Part shown: positions 1-5,968 of the stretch, one piece after another
Layout of the letters: the number at the start of each line of letters is the position of its first letter
Position numbering within the stretch: position 1 is the stretch's first letter
Assembly: GCA_947472965.1 (NCBI GenBank)
Contig: CANJEF010000096.1
Coordinates: 1-5,968 of the forward strand
Source: Sphingobacteriales bacterium
GTDB lineage: Bacteria > Bacteroidota > Bacteroidia > Chitinophagales > Chitinophagaceae
Length of the DNA stretch: 5,968 nt
Reading direction: 5' to 3'
The notes under the pieces: generated by a model
The model's database searches: none
The model's input: only the letters and a program-made list of their open reading frames with translations
Told to the model about the DNA's origin: nothing
Program-made: the position numbers and the translations under genes

Positions 1-49
1 GCGCACTTGATTTTTTTAATAGCGTGTTGTGTTATTAAAATACAAACAA

Positions 50-121
50 AAGATTCCCCTCCCTTACAATCTCGCTTCGCTCGATGTCAGGATGAACCAC
101 CTGGACAGGGATGGGAATCTT
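50..121. repeat. REP/MITE-like palindromic intergenic element, intact copy
   Basis: The left arm at 50-64 (AAGATTCCCCTCCCT) pairs with the right arm at 107-121 (AGGGATGGGAATCTT) over 15 positions with a single C-T mismatch. Inside it, 86-91 (GTCAGG) pairs with 100-106 (CCTGGAC) with one bulged G, giving a nested hairpin with an 8-base loop. Between them lies the G+C-rich core CTCGCTTCGCTCG (71-83). From memory, intergenic repeats built on an 'AGATTCC...CGCTTCGCTC...' motif are common in Bacteroidota genomes; membership of this copy is inference. No T-run follows the right arm, so it is a poor intrinsic terminator. It contains no transposase and would be non-autonomous if mobile. Confidence 0.65.
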
Positions 122-181
122 GTATACCTGATTTAGAATTAATTACTTAACCTGTAAACTTTTTTAGTGTGCGCCAACAAA

Positions 182-264
182 AAGATTCCCCTTCCCGATG
201 ATCTAGCTTCGCTCAATGTATTAAAATTAATTGCACCAGGCCTCATGTCCAAGTAGGAATCCTT
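182..264. repeat. Degenerate second copy of the palindromic element
   Basis: Bases 184-219 align without gaps to 52-87 at an offset of exactly 132, with 29 of 36 positions identical, including GATTCCCCT and GCTTCGCTC. The right arm (256-264, GGAATCCTT) can still pair with AAGATTCC (182-189) if one C is bulged, but the inner stem bases are lost. The copy therefore looks like a decayed relative of the 50-121 element rather than a functional duplicate. It ends about 73 bases before the glycoside hydrolase start. Confidence 0.5.
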
Positions 265-337
265 GAATGTATCTAACTAGCACAAAACATTAGCAAACTA
301 ATAAAATGGCTATATTGAAAAACATAATTCAAATTTC

Positions 338-3300
338 ATGAAGAAGTTCTTGACGCTCATATCTATTGTTTTTATTTTTCTTTCGGCGAATGCACAAGAT
401 TCTATTGATTCAGGTTTTAAAACACCTCCCAATACAGCAAAACCGAGGGTTTGGTGGCACTGGATGAATGGCAACATCACAAAAGAAGGTATTCGGAAAG
501 ACCTCGATTGGATGGAACGATCAGGTATTGCAGGGTTTCAAAATTTTGACGCCAGCCTCTTCACACCAGTGATGGTTAAAAATAAACTGACCTATATGAC
601 GCCAGCATGGAAAGATGCTTTTGCATTTACCACTGCGCTAGCCAAATCAAAAGATTTGGAAATGGCCATTGCAGGCTCACCTGGATGGAGCGTCACAGGC
701 GGACCATGGGTAGCACCTGCAGATGCCATGAAAAAATATGTATGGTCTGAACAAATCATACAAGGTGGTCAGCAAGTAAACATAAAAATAGCTGCCCCAT
801 CAACTATTACTGGTCCGATGCAAAACACCCCTTTCGCTGAAGGTGGATTTGGTGAAAACGCTTCTAAAAAGCAGGAATTTTACAAAGACATTGCTGTTAT
901 TGCTTATCCATTATCTTCCGATGATTTTATTACAATTGATAAGAAGCCAATTGTAACAGCAAGTGCTGGCAAGTTTTCATTCAATGATCTCAATGATGGA
1001 GATTTAGAAAACTTCATTTACTTACCTCCCAAAAATGCCGGAGAAGAAATTTGGATTCAATATGAATATCCAGAAGCCATTGCCATTTCAAGTGTCACCT
1101 TAGCCAATGAGGGATATGGAGAAATGGCGGTATTCAACGGTGGGCCAGATAACAGGTCGTTGAAATACAGCATAAACGGAATAGACTTTTTCAACCTCGC
1201 TAAAATTCCCGGAACCATCACTTCGCAAACAACTATTTCATTCATCCCTTTAAAGGCAAAGTATATCAGACTTTGTTATATAACCTTGCCTCCAGCTGAT
1301 CCTGGTATTGGCGCATTGTTCGGTATGCAGGCAGCAAAAGAACCAACAGGAATCAAGGTATCAGAATTCAATGTATTTAGCACCCCAAGGGTGAATCTAT
1401 TTGAAGCCAAGGCAGGGTTTGACCCCTACCGCGAGGAACAAAACAAGATTGCTTACAACCCATCGGGACCTACCCCTAATCAGGTTATTGACTTAACCAT
1501 GATGATGAAGGAAGACGGGAGTCTGCAATGGAATGCACCGGAAGGCGACTGGATCATTTACCGCTTTGGTTACTCTCTCACTGGTAAAAAAAACCATCCG
1601 GCTTCACCAGAAGCAACAGGACTTGAAGTGGATAAACTTGATTCAGCTGCAGTAACTAGGTATATGGAAAATTACCTCAACCAATACAAAGATGCAACGA
1701 ATGACTTAATGGGAAAAGAAGGACTAACGCATATGGTACTGGATAGCTATGAGGCTGGGCATATGAATTGGACACCACAGATGTTTGAATTATTTAAAGG
1801 AAAAAGAGGATACGACATGCATCCCTGGATGCCTGTGCTTGTTGGAAGGATTGTAGGCGACTTGGCACAAAGTGAAAAATTTCTTTGGGATTTCAGAAAA
1901 ACGATTGGCGAGCTGATTGTTGAAAAACACTATGACCTGATTGGCGAATTGCTGGCTAAAAGGGGTATGAAGCGTTACACAGAATCACATGAGAATGGAA
2001 GGATCTATCTGGCGGATGGCATGGATGTGAAAAGAAAATCAGACATACCCATGGCAGCCATGTGGCAACCCGGTGCCTTGGCTTCCGGCACAGATGAAGA
2101 AATTCGCAGTCGCGCCGACATCAGGGAGTCTGCTTCTGTTGCCCATATATATGGACAAAATATTGTTGCCGGTGAATCCATGACAACCGTTGGAAACTCT
2201 TTCAGTCCACACCCAGGGACCCTCAAGAGAACAGCCGACATGGAAATGGCATCAGGCTTGAATAGGTTTGTGATCCATACATCCGTCCATCAGCCATTGG
2301 ATAGTCTGCTCCCGGGTTTTTCTCTTGGTCCATTTGGACAGTGGTTTACCAGGCAAGAAACATGGGCAGAACAGGCAAGGGTATGGACGGACTATTTAGC
2401 AAGAAGTTCGTTCATGTTGCAACAAGGCAGGTTTGTAGCCGATGTGCTTTACTTCTATGGTGAAAACACCAACATCACATCCCAATTCAACAAATCACTT
2501 CCTGCAATTCCTGCAGGATATGAATATGATTTTGCGAATGCAACTGTACTCATTGATATGGTGAAACCTGAAAATAAAAAGCTCATCACGAAAACAGGCA
2601 TGCAGTATTCCCTGCTTGTATTGGATTCAACAGCAAGGAAAATGACATTAAAGGTATTGAACAAGCTGGTAGACTTTGCGAGAGCAGGCATCTCCATCAC
2701 AGGGCAACAACCCATTTCTTCACCAAGCCTTGCAGATAACAGTGAAGCCTTTCAACAATCATTGGTTGAATTGAAAAAATTTCCGAGTGTCCAGTTTGAT
2801 AAAAACATCAAGGAGGAATTGAATAAACTTGATTTGATTGAAGATGTACTCATCAGCAATCAACAGGCAGAGATACTTTACGTTCACCGCAAACTGCCAT
2901 ACAAGGAAATATATTGGCTTATTAGCAGGTCTGCCCAAAATAATCAGGCAACTCTTTCTTTCAGGGTATATGGCAAAACGCCTATGAAATTTAATCCTGA
3001 AACAGGGGAAGTAAGCAAACTTGGTTATACCATGAAAGATGGGAGAACGTTGATAGATCTAAATTTCAACCCATGGGATGCCTATTTCATTGTATTTGAA
3101 GGCAATACAAAAACAGATAAATTAAAGTTGCCGGCATTGAAATCAATGGCGTCACAATCAATTGAAGGAAAATGGAAGGTGAGTTTTCAAGAGGGTAGAG
3201 GCGCACCAAAGGAATCAATTGAATTTTCAAACCTGGTTTCATTTACAACCAGAAACGAAGAGGGAATAAAATATTTTTCAGGGATTGCAACATATAAAAA

Positions 3301-3640
3301 TTCATTCAATTTGAAAGCAGTCACTAAAAACCAAGTGGTTCAAATAGACTTAGGTGAAGTGAAAAATCTTGCCGAAGTATATGTAAATGGTAAGAAAGCA
3401 GCTACACTTTGGAAACAACCTTTTATGACAGATATAACATCTTTTGTACATGCCGGAATAAATAACATCGAAATAAAGGTTGTAAATTCATGGGTGAATC
3501 GACTGATTGGAGATGCACAACCTGGTGCAAAAAAAATAACATTCATGGTGCTTCCTTTATTGAATGAAAATTCACCATTGGAAGAATCAGGATTACTAGG
3601 CCCAGTTAAACTCCAATTTCTTGAACAACAAAAGCCTTAA
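338..3640 (+). CDS. Secreted GH106-family glycoside hydrolase, probable alpha-L-rhamnosidase
   Basis: This 1100-residue enzyme probably releases terminal alpha-L-rhamnose from pectin-type or other rhamnosylated glycans in the periplasm or at the cell surface. A signal peptide covers residues 1-19, cleaved at ANA|Q. The mature start carries the family-like motif RVWWHWMNGN (37-46), the beginning of the catalytic barrel region. Residues about 215-318 look like an inserted F5/8 type C-like beta-sandwich (DGD 220-222, YIRL 309-312). Conserved acidic clusters follow: DSYEAG (E472), YTESHE (E549, E552) and VAGESMT (E613). By analogy with the characterised GH106 enzyme BT0986, E472 and E613 are my candidates for acid and base; the alignment is from memory. 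Residues 755-792 resemble an amidotransferase-like fold segment. Residues about 979-1059 form a GH2-like sugar-binding sandwich (VNGKK 1016-1020, NSWVNRLIGD 1050-1059). The length is normal for the family and the frame is intact. No Shine-Dalgarno sequence is visible; the start is fixed by the signal peptide. The rhamnose specificity is inferred from the family. Confidence 0.88.
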   Translation: MKKFLTLISIVFIFLSANAQDSIDSGFKTPPNTAKPRVWWHWMNGNITKEGIRKDLDWMERSGIAGFQNFDASLFTPVMVKNKLTYMTPAWKDAFAFTTALAKSKDLEMAIAGSPGWSVTGGPWVAPADAMKKYVWSEQIIQGGQQVNIKIAAPSTITGPMQNTPFAEGGFGENASKKQEFYKDIAVIAYPLSSDDFITIDKKPIVTASAGKFSFNDLNDGDLENFIYLPPKNAGEEIWIQYEYPEAIAISSVTLANEGYGEMAVFNGGPDNRSLKYSINGIDFFNLAKIPGTITSQTTISFIPLKAKYIRLCYITLPPADPGIGALFGMQAAKEPTGIKVSEFNVFSTPRVNLFEAKAGFDPYREEQNKIAYNPSGPTPNQVIDLTMMMKEDGSLQWNAPEGDWIIYRFGYSLTGKKNHPASPEATGLEVDKLDSAAVTRYMENYLNQYKDATNDLMGKEGLTHMVLDSYEAGHMNWTPQMFELFKGKRGYDMHPWMPVLVGRIVGDLAQSEKFLWDFRKTIGELIVEKHYDLIGELLAKRGMKRYTESHENGRIYLADGMDVKRKSDIPMAAMWQPGALASGTDEEIRSRADIRESASVAHIYGQNIVAGESMTTVGNSFSPHPGTLKRTADMEMASGLNRFVIHTSVHQPLDSLLPGFSLGPFGQWFTRQETWAEQARVWTDYLARSSFMLQQGRFVADVLYFYGENTNITSQFNKSLPAIPAGYEYDFANATVLIDMVKPENKKLITKTGMQYSLLVLDSTARKMTLKVLNKLVDFARAGISITGQQPISSPSLADNSEAFQQSLVELKKFPSVQFDKNIKEELNKLDLIEDVLISNQQAEILYVHRKLPYKEIYWLISRSAQNNQATLSFRVYGKTPMKFNPETGEVSKLGYTMKDGRTLIDLNFNPWDAYFIVFEGNTKTDKLKLPALKSMASQSIEGKWKVSFQEGRGAPKESIEFSNLVSFTTRNEEGIKYFSGIATYKNSFNLKAVTKNQVVQIDLGEVKNLAEVYVNGKKAATLWKQPFMTDITSFVHAGINNIEIKVVNSWVNRLIGDAQPGAKKITFMVLPLLNENSPLEESGLLGPVKLQFLEQQKP

Positions 3641-3680
3641 AAATTTATAATTTATATCAGTGATAGATAAAAAATTAACG

Positions 3681-4508
3681 ATGAAAAAAATATTGAATTT
3701 GATTTTAATTTTATTATTTGTGTTTAGCGCAAATGCACAAAAAATTAATTCTGAAAAACAAGTTGAGCTACTTCAATTTCTCAACAAATATTTTTCAACC
3801 TCATCAAATTCAAATACAGACATCCGATCGTTTCATATTTTTCACGATACCTTAATTATCTTTCATGGTGAAATCAATGAGAACAAAACCTATTCAACAA
3901 GCGACACAACGCTTATTGGCTTGGATCAAATAGCAAAGATCAAATTGTTGAGTGGCAAAGGGAAAGATGGTTCGGCTGGAATGGGACTAGAATTTATTCC
4001 TGCAAAAAACAAACAGCTGCAAAAAAACGAACCGGTTACTCCAAATGGGAAAATCAGCAGCCAGCAACTCGCAAGCACCAGCGGTACCATCAACCAAAAG
4101 ATGGCAGGTCAATCAGCTGGAGTTTTTGTAGGGAACGACAACGCACCAGGGGGAAGTCCAAAAGTTCGGATCAGGGGAATCACTTCCATTAATTCAAATA
4201 GCAATCCGCTTTATATCGTAGATGACGTTCCAATATCAAATATCAACACCATTAACCCCGATGATATTGCTTCCATGGAAGTATTGAAAGACGCTTCTGC
4301 TACTGCCATGTATGGGGTTAGGGGTGCTAATGGCGTCATCATCATCAAAACCAAACGAGGAGATGACACCAATGTGATTCCCGATGAGATCATCAAACAA
4401 AAGGAACTTTCTTTTGCACTGTGGACCTTTGGCCAAAAAGCAATCGAATTGAAAAATTCAAAGGAAGGAAAAAAAATAAACGCCCTTTTGAAGTCGGCCA
4501 AAAGTTAA
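3681..4508 (+). CDS. Secreted plug-only protein with SusC-type TonB-receptor plug domain, no barrel
   Basis: The product is 275 residues from the ATG at 3681. An in-frame GTG at 3660 would add seven residues (MIDKKLT) ahead of MKK, but the signal peptide (residues 1-19, ANA|Q) fits the ATG far better. Residues 20-123 are an unrecognised, probably beta-rich domain (strand-like FHIFHDTLIIFHGE). Residues about 124-227 match the plug of SusC-type outer-membrane receptors: ISSQQLAS, RIRG (163-166), LYIVDDVP (177-184), MEVLKDASATAMYG (199-212) and RGANGVIIIKTKRG (214-227). In such receptors the plug is followed by a beta-barrel of several hundred residues. Here a 48-residue charged, helix-like tail follows and then a stop. 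The usual carboxypeptidase-like N-domain and a VVVGYG-type TonB box are also absent. The gene sits 40 bases after the GH106 stop with no terminator between, so co-transcription is likely. No barrel remnant is seen downstream. It could be a domain-level relic, or a periplasmic partner using the plug fold; function unknown. Confidence 0.85.
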   Translation: MKKILNLILILLFVFSANAQKINSEKQVELLQFLNKYFSTSSNSNTDIRSFHIFHDTLIIFHGEINENKTYSTSDTTLIGLDQIAKIKLLSGKGKDGSAGMGLEFIPAKNKQLQKNEPVTPNGKISSQQLASTSGTINQKMAGQSAGVFVGNDNAPGGSPKVRIRGITSINSNSNPLYIVDDVPISNINTINPDDIASMEVLKDASATAMYGVRGANGVIIIKTKRGDDTNVIPDEIIKQKELSFALWTFGQKAIELKNSKEGKKINALLKSAKS

Positions 4509-4513
4509 CCCTC

Positions 4514-4541
4514 CACCAATAACAGATCGCTTTATTTGGTG
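4514..4541 (+). other. Small stem-loop after the plug-protein gene
   Basis: CACCAA (4514-4519) pairs with TTGGTG (4536-4541). Three further pairs (TAA with TTA) are possible across a one-base bulge, leaving a 9-base loop. It starts six bases after the stop codon. No T-tract follows, so it may protect the mRNA 3' end or form part of a weak compound terminator. Assignment as a terminator is not supported on its own. Confidence 0.3.
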
Positions 4542-4549
4542 AATATGGT

Positions 4550-4584
4550 TGATGATTTCTCATCATCACGTGACCGTATTTTTA
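4550..4584 (+). terminator. Possible weak intrinsic terminator
   Basis: TGATGAT (4550-4556) pairs perfectly with ATCATCA (4562-4568) around a 5-base loop. A T-rich run (TATTTTTAA, about 4577-4584) follows after an eight-base gap. The stem is AT-rich and the spacing to the T-run is long, so termination would be weak at best. If real, it would separate the GH106/plug unit from the downstream serine hydrolase gene. Confidence 0.28.
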
Positions 4585-4606
4585 ATAGTTGCTATACCGT
4601 AACTTT

Positions 4607-4611
4607 AAGGA
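4607..4611 (+). promoter_or_regulatory. Possible ribosome binding site of the serine hydrolase gene
   Basis: AAGGA lies 12 bases before the ATG at 4624, a slightly long but tolerable spacing. It is the only purine-rich Shine-Dalgarno-like match upstream of any gene in the window, and it supports the 4624 start together with the signal peptide. Bacteroidota often translate without such a site, so its importance is uncertain. Confidence 0.3.
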
Positions 4612-4623
4612 TAAATAAGTCGT

Positions 4624-5968
4624 ATGAAAGAAATCATCATAAAATGTATTTTATTTTTTACAATCACTGCATTCCACATAAATAGTACCCATTCTCAACA
4701 GATTTCCCAACCCATCAGCAGCAAAGAGATTGATTCTGTTACTGAATTGGTATTAAAGACATTCAATGTGCCCGGCATTGCCGTAGCTGTGGTGAAAGAC
4801 AATAAACTGATTCATGCAAAAGGATATGGAATTGCAGTACTAAAAACTGGACAAAAACTAAATGAATTCACCCAATTTGGAATTGCATCCAATTCAAAAG
4901 CCTTTACCAGTGCGGCATTGGGCATGCTCATCGATGAAGGAAAATTAAAATGGGATGACCGGGTAACAGATTATATCCCAGGCTTCAAAATGTATAATCC
5001 TTATGTAACAGATGAATTCACCATCCGTGATCTGTTGACTCACCGCAGCGGCTTGGGATTGGGCGCCGGTGACCTGATGATGTTTCCGGATGGAAGCAAC
5101 TTCACCAAAGAAGATATCATCCACAATCTTAGATACCTCAAACAAACCTCAAGCTTCAGAAGCAAGTATGATTATGACAATAACTTATACATCGTTGCGG
5201 GTGAAGTCATTGCCAAAGCATCGGGGATGGCGTGGGAAGATTTCATTGAACAACGCATCATGAAACCACTGGGCATGAATGCATCTGCAGCATCAGTATC
5301 TAGACTGAAAGATAAAAGCAATATTATTCGTCCACATGCACCGGTAAATGGAAAGGTGGAAACAATAGACATCGATTGGAGTGAAAGCGCCAATGCTGCC
5401 GGAGGCATTTGGAGCAATGTAACAGATATGAGTAAATGGATCATGATGCAAATGAATCATGGAAAATATGGCAATCAACTTCAATATAAATTATTCAGTG
5501 ATGACGTACATGAAGAAATGTGGTCTCCTCAAACCATACAACCCGTGAGAACAACAGCGCCTTATAATACACATTTTGCAACTTATGGCTTGGGATGGGG
5601 GTTAAGTGATGTAAAGGGATACAAACAAGTAACCCATACAGGCGGTCTTGCTGGTATTGTCACACAAGTAATGCTATTCCCTGAAATCAATCTCGGTATC
5701 ATTGTATTCACCAATCAACAAGTAGGAGCAGCATTCAGTGCCATCAGCAGCACGATAAAAGATAGCTACATAGGAGTGAAAGGGTATGATTGGGTAAAAA
5801 TCTTGCACGACCGCGTTGTTGCCAATGAAGCCAATGCAAAAAAAATATTAGATGACGTATCAAAAGGAATTGAAGAAAAAATAAAGCAAGCTGGTGGCAA
5901 ATTTTCCATCGAACCTTATGCAGGAACATATAAAGACCCTTGGTTTGGTGAGGTTGAAATAAGCATGA
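4624..5968 (+). CDS. Serine beta-lactamase-fold hydrolase (CubicO/AmpC-like), 3' partial
   Basis: The frame stays open to the window edge, giving 448 residues without a stop. An N-terminal signal peptide (hydrophobic residues about 3-18, likely cleaved near S24) implies export. The three active-site motifs of the class C beta-lactamase/penicillin-binding fold are in order: SNSK (S89 nucleophile, K92), YDN (Y184-N186) and HTGG (338-341, in place of KTG). Other family features include DLLTHRSGLG just before residue 150, and YDYDNNLYIVAGEVI around the second motif. From about residue 427 (FSIEPYAGTYKDPWFGEVEI) a second domain begins that resembles the DUF3471-type C-terminal domain; it is cut by the window end. 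Members of this family act as esterases, D-amino-acid or peptidoglycan peptidases, or amidases, and substrate cannot be predicted here. A true antibiotic-resistance role is not indicated. It follows the plug-protein gene by 115 bases with possible hairpins between, so it may be a separate transcription unit. Confidence 0.9.
   Translation, partial: MKEIIIKCILFFTITAFHINSTHSQQISQPISSKEIDSVTELVLKTFNVPGIAVAVVKDNKLIHAKGYGIAVLKTGQKLNEFTQFGIASNSKAFTSAALGMLIDEGKLKWDDRVTDYIPGFKMYNPYVTDEFTIRDLLTHRSGLGLGAGDLMMFPDGSNFTKEDIIHNLRYLKQTSSFRSKYDYDNNLYIVAGEVIAKASGMAWEDFIEQRIMKPLGMNASAASVSRLKDKSNIIRPHAPVNGKVETIDIDWSESANAAGGIWSNVTDMSKWIMMQMNHGKYGNQLQYKLFSDDVHEEMWSPQTIQPVRTTAPYNTHFATYGLGWGLSDVKGYKQVTHTGGLAGIVTQVMLFPEINLGIIVFTNQQVGAAFSAISSTIKDSYIGVKGYDWVKILHDRVVANEANAKKILDDVSKGIEEKIKQAGGKFSIEPYAGTYKDPWFGEVEISM

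Larger units (their letters stand above)
1..337. other. Non-coding upstream region with repeat remnants
   Basis: This 337-base stretch lies before the glycoside hydrolase gene, and I find no credible coding region on either strand. It holds a palindromic repeat at 50-121 and a decayed related copy at about 182-264, annotated separately. The remainder is AT-rich. I see no clear Bacteroidota promoter (-33 TTTG with -7 TAnnTTTG) and no tRNA-like fold. The first 46 bases could be the trailing end of an upstream intergenic region. The promoter of the following gene presumably lies within about 265-337, but this is inference. Confidence 0.7.

Noticed and set aside
1..174. GCGCAC at 1-6 and GTGCGC at 169-174 as terminal inverted repeats of one larger element
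   Set aside because: The match is only six bases with no extension inward and touches the window edge, so chance is a sufficient explanation.
50..219. The two upstream repeats as a CRISPR array
   Set aside because: Only two diverged copies exist, the units are internally palindromic with long arms, and there is no regular spacer series or cas gene.
311..318. TATATTGA as a -7 box for the GH106 gene
   Set aside because: It only loosely matches TAnnTTTG, lies just 20 bases before the start codon, and has no TTTG element at the proper upstream distance.
1057..3546. Several antisense open frames of 60-90 codons within the GH106 gene
   Set aside because: They lie opposite a strongly supported coding frame, show no family motifs or signal sequences, and are explained by the composition of the sense gene.
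4211..4501. Two overlapping antisense frames opposite the plug domain
   Set aside because: They mirror the conserved plug motifs on the other strand and overlap each other in different frames; neither has a plausible start context.
4600..4607. TAACTTTA as a -7 box for the serine hydrolase gene
   Set aside because: It matches seven of eight positions of TAnnTTTG, but no -33 TTTG lies at the right distance and it is very close to the start codon; too weak to annotate.
4945..5929. Antisense frames opposite the serine hydrolase
   Set aside because: The sense frame carries all three catalytic motifs in order and is open for 448 codons, so these are shadows.
5965..5968. The final ATGA read as a stop of the serine hydrolase
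   Set aside because: In the gene's frame the last complete codon is ATG (5965-5967); the TGA at 5966-5968 is out of frame, so the gene is open at the edge.

Overview
The window looks like chromosomal DNA from a member of the Bacteroidota, plausibly a Chitinophagaceae-type soil or freshwater degrader. The reasons are AT-rich genes with little Shine-Dalgarno signal, 'MKK...SANAQ' signal peptides, a GH106-type glycoside hydrolase, and a plug domain with SusC-style signatures (RIRG, LYIVDDVP, MEVLKDASATAMYG, RGANGVIIIKTKRG). No rRNA or marker gene is present, so the genus cannot be named.

Layout. Positions 1-337 are non-coding and hold a palindromic intergenic repeat (50-121) plus a decayed second copy exactly 132 bp further on. 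Positions 338-3640 encode a secreted 1100-residue GH106-family glycoside hydrolase, a probable alpha-L-rhamnosidase. After a short gap with no visible terminator comes a 275-residue secreted protein (3681-4508). It carries a SusC-type TonB-receptor plug domain but no beta-barrel, no carboxypeptidase-like N-domain and no recognisable TonB box. A 115-bp gap with two small hairpins separates it from a serine beta-lactamase-fold hydrolase (4624 onward). That gene runs off the right edge at the start of what looks like a DUF3471-type C-terminal domain. All three genes lie on the plus strand, and all three products carry export signals.

How they may work together. The first two genes look like a two-gene transcription unit: a rhamnose-releasing enzyme for pectin-like or other rhamnosylated glycans, and a periplasmic or envelope plug-only protein. 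No SusC/SusD pair lies in the window, so this is either an accessory part of a larger polysaccharide-utilisation locus or a stand-alone unit. The third gene may be independent. The plug-only protein is the most unusual item here; its function cannot be read from sequence alone.
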